Source: Acidobacteriota bacterium | GTDB lineage: Bacteria > Acidobacteriota > Terriglobia > Terriglobales > Acidobacteriaceae | NCBI GenBank assembly: GCA_021802085.1 | Contig: JAKAAZ010000150.1 | Coordinates: forward strand, 1 to 8,990 | Length of the DNA: 8,990 nucleotides | Direction of reading: 5' to 3' | Part shown: in pieces, positions 8,010-8,990 of the stretch | Layout: every line of letters begins with the position of its first letter | Position numbering within the stretch: the first letter of the stretch is position 1 | Notes under the pieces: generated by a model | The model's input: only the letters and a program-made list of their open reading frames with translations | Told to the model about the DNA's origin: nothing | Database searches by the model: none | Position numbers and translations under genes: made by a program

Positions 8010-8039
8010 ATTGTAGGACTCCCATACATACTCGGTCAA
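8010..8039 (-). promoter_or_regulatory. Sigma70-like promoter of the cytochrome operon
   Basis: On the minus strand a -35 box TTGACC (8039-8034) and a -10 box TACAAT (8015-8010) are separated by 18 bases; each matches the consensus in five of six positions. Transcription would begin near 8003, giving a leader of about 50 bases before the TTG start at 7953. It is the best promoter match I found in the gap and is correctly placed for the four-gene operon. Confidence 0.6.
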
Positions 8040-8064
8040 TCTCCGCCTTGTATGCCCCAATTCG

Positions 8065-8093
8065 TAGGTATATTTGCACTTGAAATTGTCAAG
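8065..8093 (-). promoter_or_regulatory. Possible upstream promoter half or operator: TTGACA within an inverted repeat
   Basis: The minus strand carries a perfect -35 hexamer TTGACA (8092-8087) embedded in the short inverted repeat CTTGA-CAATT-TCAAG (8093-8079). The only -10 candidate at usual spacing is TACCTA (8070-8065, 16-base spacer), which is poor. It could be a second promoter, or a regulator site about 40 bases upstream of the main promoter. Both readings are weak. Confidence 0.25.
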
Positions 8094-8130
8094 ACTAACA
8101 GCGGGTGCTCGGGATTGAGACAAGCCGCAC

Positions 8131-8161
8131 GTTGCAGGTTCGTTCCCTTCCGCGTCCACCA
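8131..8161 (+). pseudogene. tRNA-like 3' fragment (T arm, acceptor strand, CCA)
   Basis: The plus strand ends in CGCGTCCACCA. Directly before it is a T-arm-like stretch: GCAGG (8134-8138), loop TTCGTTC (8139-8145), CCTTC (8146-8150). The stem has one mismatch, and the usually invariant A58 of the loop is T. The acceptor strand CGCGTCC would need a GGACGCG partner about 70 bases upstream, and none is present. I read this as a decayed or partial tRNA 3' end, possibly an integration-site remnant. Chance resemblance cannot be excluded. Confidence 0.4.
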
Positions 8162-8187
8162 AACACATCAAAAACTTCGCTGCCGTC

Positions 8188-8214
8188 GGCTGGAACCACA
8201 ACCCCACTCCAGCC
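8188..8214 (-). terminator. Hairpin directly after the NIPSNAP stop codon
   Basis: One base past the TAG stop the minus strand has a perfect 7-bp inverted repeat GGCTGGA/TCCAGCC with a 13-base loop. Five T follow, but only 13 bases later (8174-8170). The position suits transcript termination or 3' end protection of the NIPSNAP message. The distant, short T run makes it a non-standard intrinsic terminator. Confidence 0.42.
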
Positions 8215-8215
8215 T

Positions 8216-8989
8216 CTAAATCTGCGAGTACGAGGTGGGACTAAGTATCAGGTTCGTGATGTTGCTCACGATGGCTTCGTAATTGAATCTCGGCGAGCTA
8301 GTGAGTTTCTTCCATTCTGGATCGGCTCCAAAAGCAGCCCACTTGGCATTCATCTCTCCCAAATCCGGATAGCTGAGCATGTAGGTCAGCTTGGGCAAGC
8401 GCGGAGCAATGAGAGCATCGCCATAAAATACCTGCCAGAAACCAGCTCGTTGAAAGCAAGCAAACTCGCCGCTGTGAAACATCTCGACTTTGCGAATGTG
8501 TGCCTGGTTGCTGGGACTCTCATAGGTGCGTAGTTGAAAGATTCGCTTGCCATGGTCCGCGGTTACCGGCGGAACGGTCAATTTTGGCTGGCCCTCGAAA
8601 GCAATCAGAAGCGAACTTTCAATCCGGCTGTAGGCTGGTTCGCTGGCCGGCGCATTCCAGAAGGGATCGGCAGCCTTTAAGAAACTTTCATCCTTCGCCA
8701 GGTGTAGTTCAGCCGTAACCAGCGTCTCAAGCCTGGGACTGGGCAGAAGGAGATATATCGTTGGAGTCTCCGGACCGAGAGTGAGGTTGAACGCTCCGAC
8801 AGGAGAAATCCCAAGGCGATTGAGCGCCGGTATCAGTGCGTCCGATAGATAATCATTGGTCAACTTCGTTTGTGGTCCGGTCTGCAGATGGTACTGGCGC
8901 AGTTCATAATATTCCCGCAGAGTTCCGGAGGAGGTTGATTCCGCCCCCGAGGTTTTGCCACCTAAAGCGAAGGCCGATGCAGCCAGGGA
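8216..8989 (-). CDS. Exported tandem-domain NIPSNAP family protein, 5' end outside window
   Basis: The frame is open from the window edge through 257 residues to TAG at 8216-8218. The first visible residues (SLAASAFALGGKTSGAESTS) look like the end of a Tat or Sec signal peptide, so the true start lies beyond 8990. An in-frame TTG at 8861-8863 is not the start, because the upstream codons hold the first family motif. Two NIPSNAP-like ferredoxin-fold domains are visible: one beginning YYELRQYHLQTGPQTKL (about visible residues 27-130) and one beginning FQLRTYESPSNQAHIRKVEMF (from 151), with the usual PxLTYMLSYPD and WKKLTSSP segments. NIPSNAP proteins are small dimeric proteins of unclear activity. 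This gene is probably a separate transcription unit from the cytochrome operon. Confidence 0.85.
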   Translation of the reverse strand, partial: SLAASAFALGGKTSGAESTSSGTLREYYELRQYHLQTGPQTKLTNDYLSDALIPALNRLGISPVGAFNLTLGPETPTIYLLLPSPRLETLVTAELHLAKDESFLKAADPFWNAPASEPAYSRIESSLLIAFEGQPKLTVPPVTADHGKRIFQLRTYESPSNQAHIRKVEMFHSGEFACFQRAGFWQVFYGDALIAPRLPKLTYMLSYPDLGEMNAKWAAFGADPEWKKLTSSPRFNYEAIVSNITNLILSPTSYSQI

Positions 8990-8990
8990 G

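Noticed and set aside
8086..8161. Complete functional tRNA gene ending at the CCA
   Set aside because: The 5' acceptor partner and a proper anticodon arm are absent, and the T loop lacks A58, so only a fragment is supported.
7911..8207. Minus-strand frame of 98 codons covering the intergenic gap
   Set aside because: It runs through the promoter and the complement of the tRNA-like fragment and overlaps the first operon gene. Its EGNEPAT segment is explained by antisense tRNA sequence.
8105..8533. Plus-strand frame of 142 codons
   Set aside because: Antisense to the NIPSNAP gene, which shows two family domains. No family resemblance on this strand.
1..8990. CRISPR array, riboswitch or defence system
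   Set aside because: I saw no regularly spaced repeats, no recognisable riboswitch core, and no nuclease, helicase or toxin-antitoxin gene.

Overview
The window reads as chromosomal DNA of an environmental, moderately GC-rich Gram-negative bacterium. An acidobacterium of the Terriglobia type is my best guess, with a planctomycete or verrucomicrobial relative as the alternative. The guess rests on gene families: planctomycete-type cytochrome c domains, DUF1549/DUF1553, DUF1501, a DUF2231 membrane cytochrome and twin-arginine-exported proteins. No taxonomic marker is present. All convincing protein genes are on the minus strand, so transcription runs from high to low coordinates.

Layout in order of transcription: (1) 8989-8216, the 3' part of an exported double-domain NIPSNAP protein, cut by the window edge. 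(2) 8215-7954, an intergenic control region holding a hairpin just after the NIPSNAP stop, a plus-strand fragment that looks like the 3' end of a tRNA gene, and a good sigma70-like promoter (TTGACC, 18 bases, TACAAT). (3) 7953-370, a tight four-gene operon: a lipoprotein PSCyt1-DUF1549-LamG-DUF1553 cytochrome (1163 aa), a Tat-exported DUF1501 protein (517 aa), a DUF2231 membrane protein fused to a cytochrome c and leucine-rich repeats (483 aa), and a Tat-exported NHL-type beta-propeller (359 aa). The junctions are 14 bases, a GTGA overlap and an ATGA overlap. (4) 369-121, noncoding DNA with only weak hairpins. (5) 120-1, the left end of an IS256-family insertion sequence with the first 21 codons of its transposase.

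The four operon products are all predicted to lie outside the cytoplasm. The membrane cytochrome could pass electrons between the respiratory chain and the lipoprotein cytochrome. The DUF1501 protein has a fold family related to alkaline phosphatase/sulfatase enzymes and could act on an exported substrate, and the propeller may be a binding or lyase-like partner. The set resembles the poorly understood surface cytochrome/DUF1501 clusters abundant in planctomycetes and soil acidobacteria. Its substrate cannot be read from the sequence.
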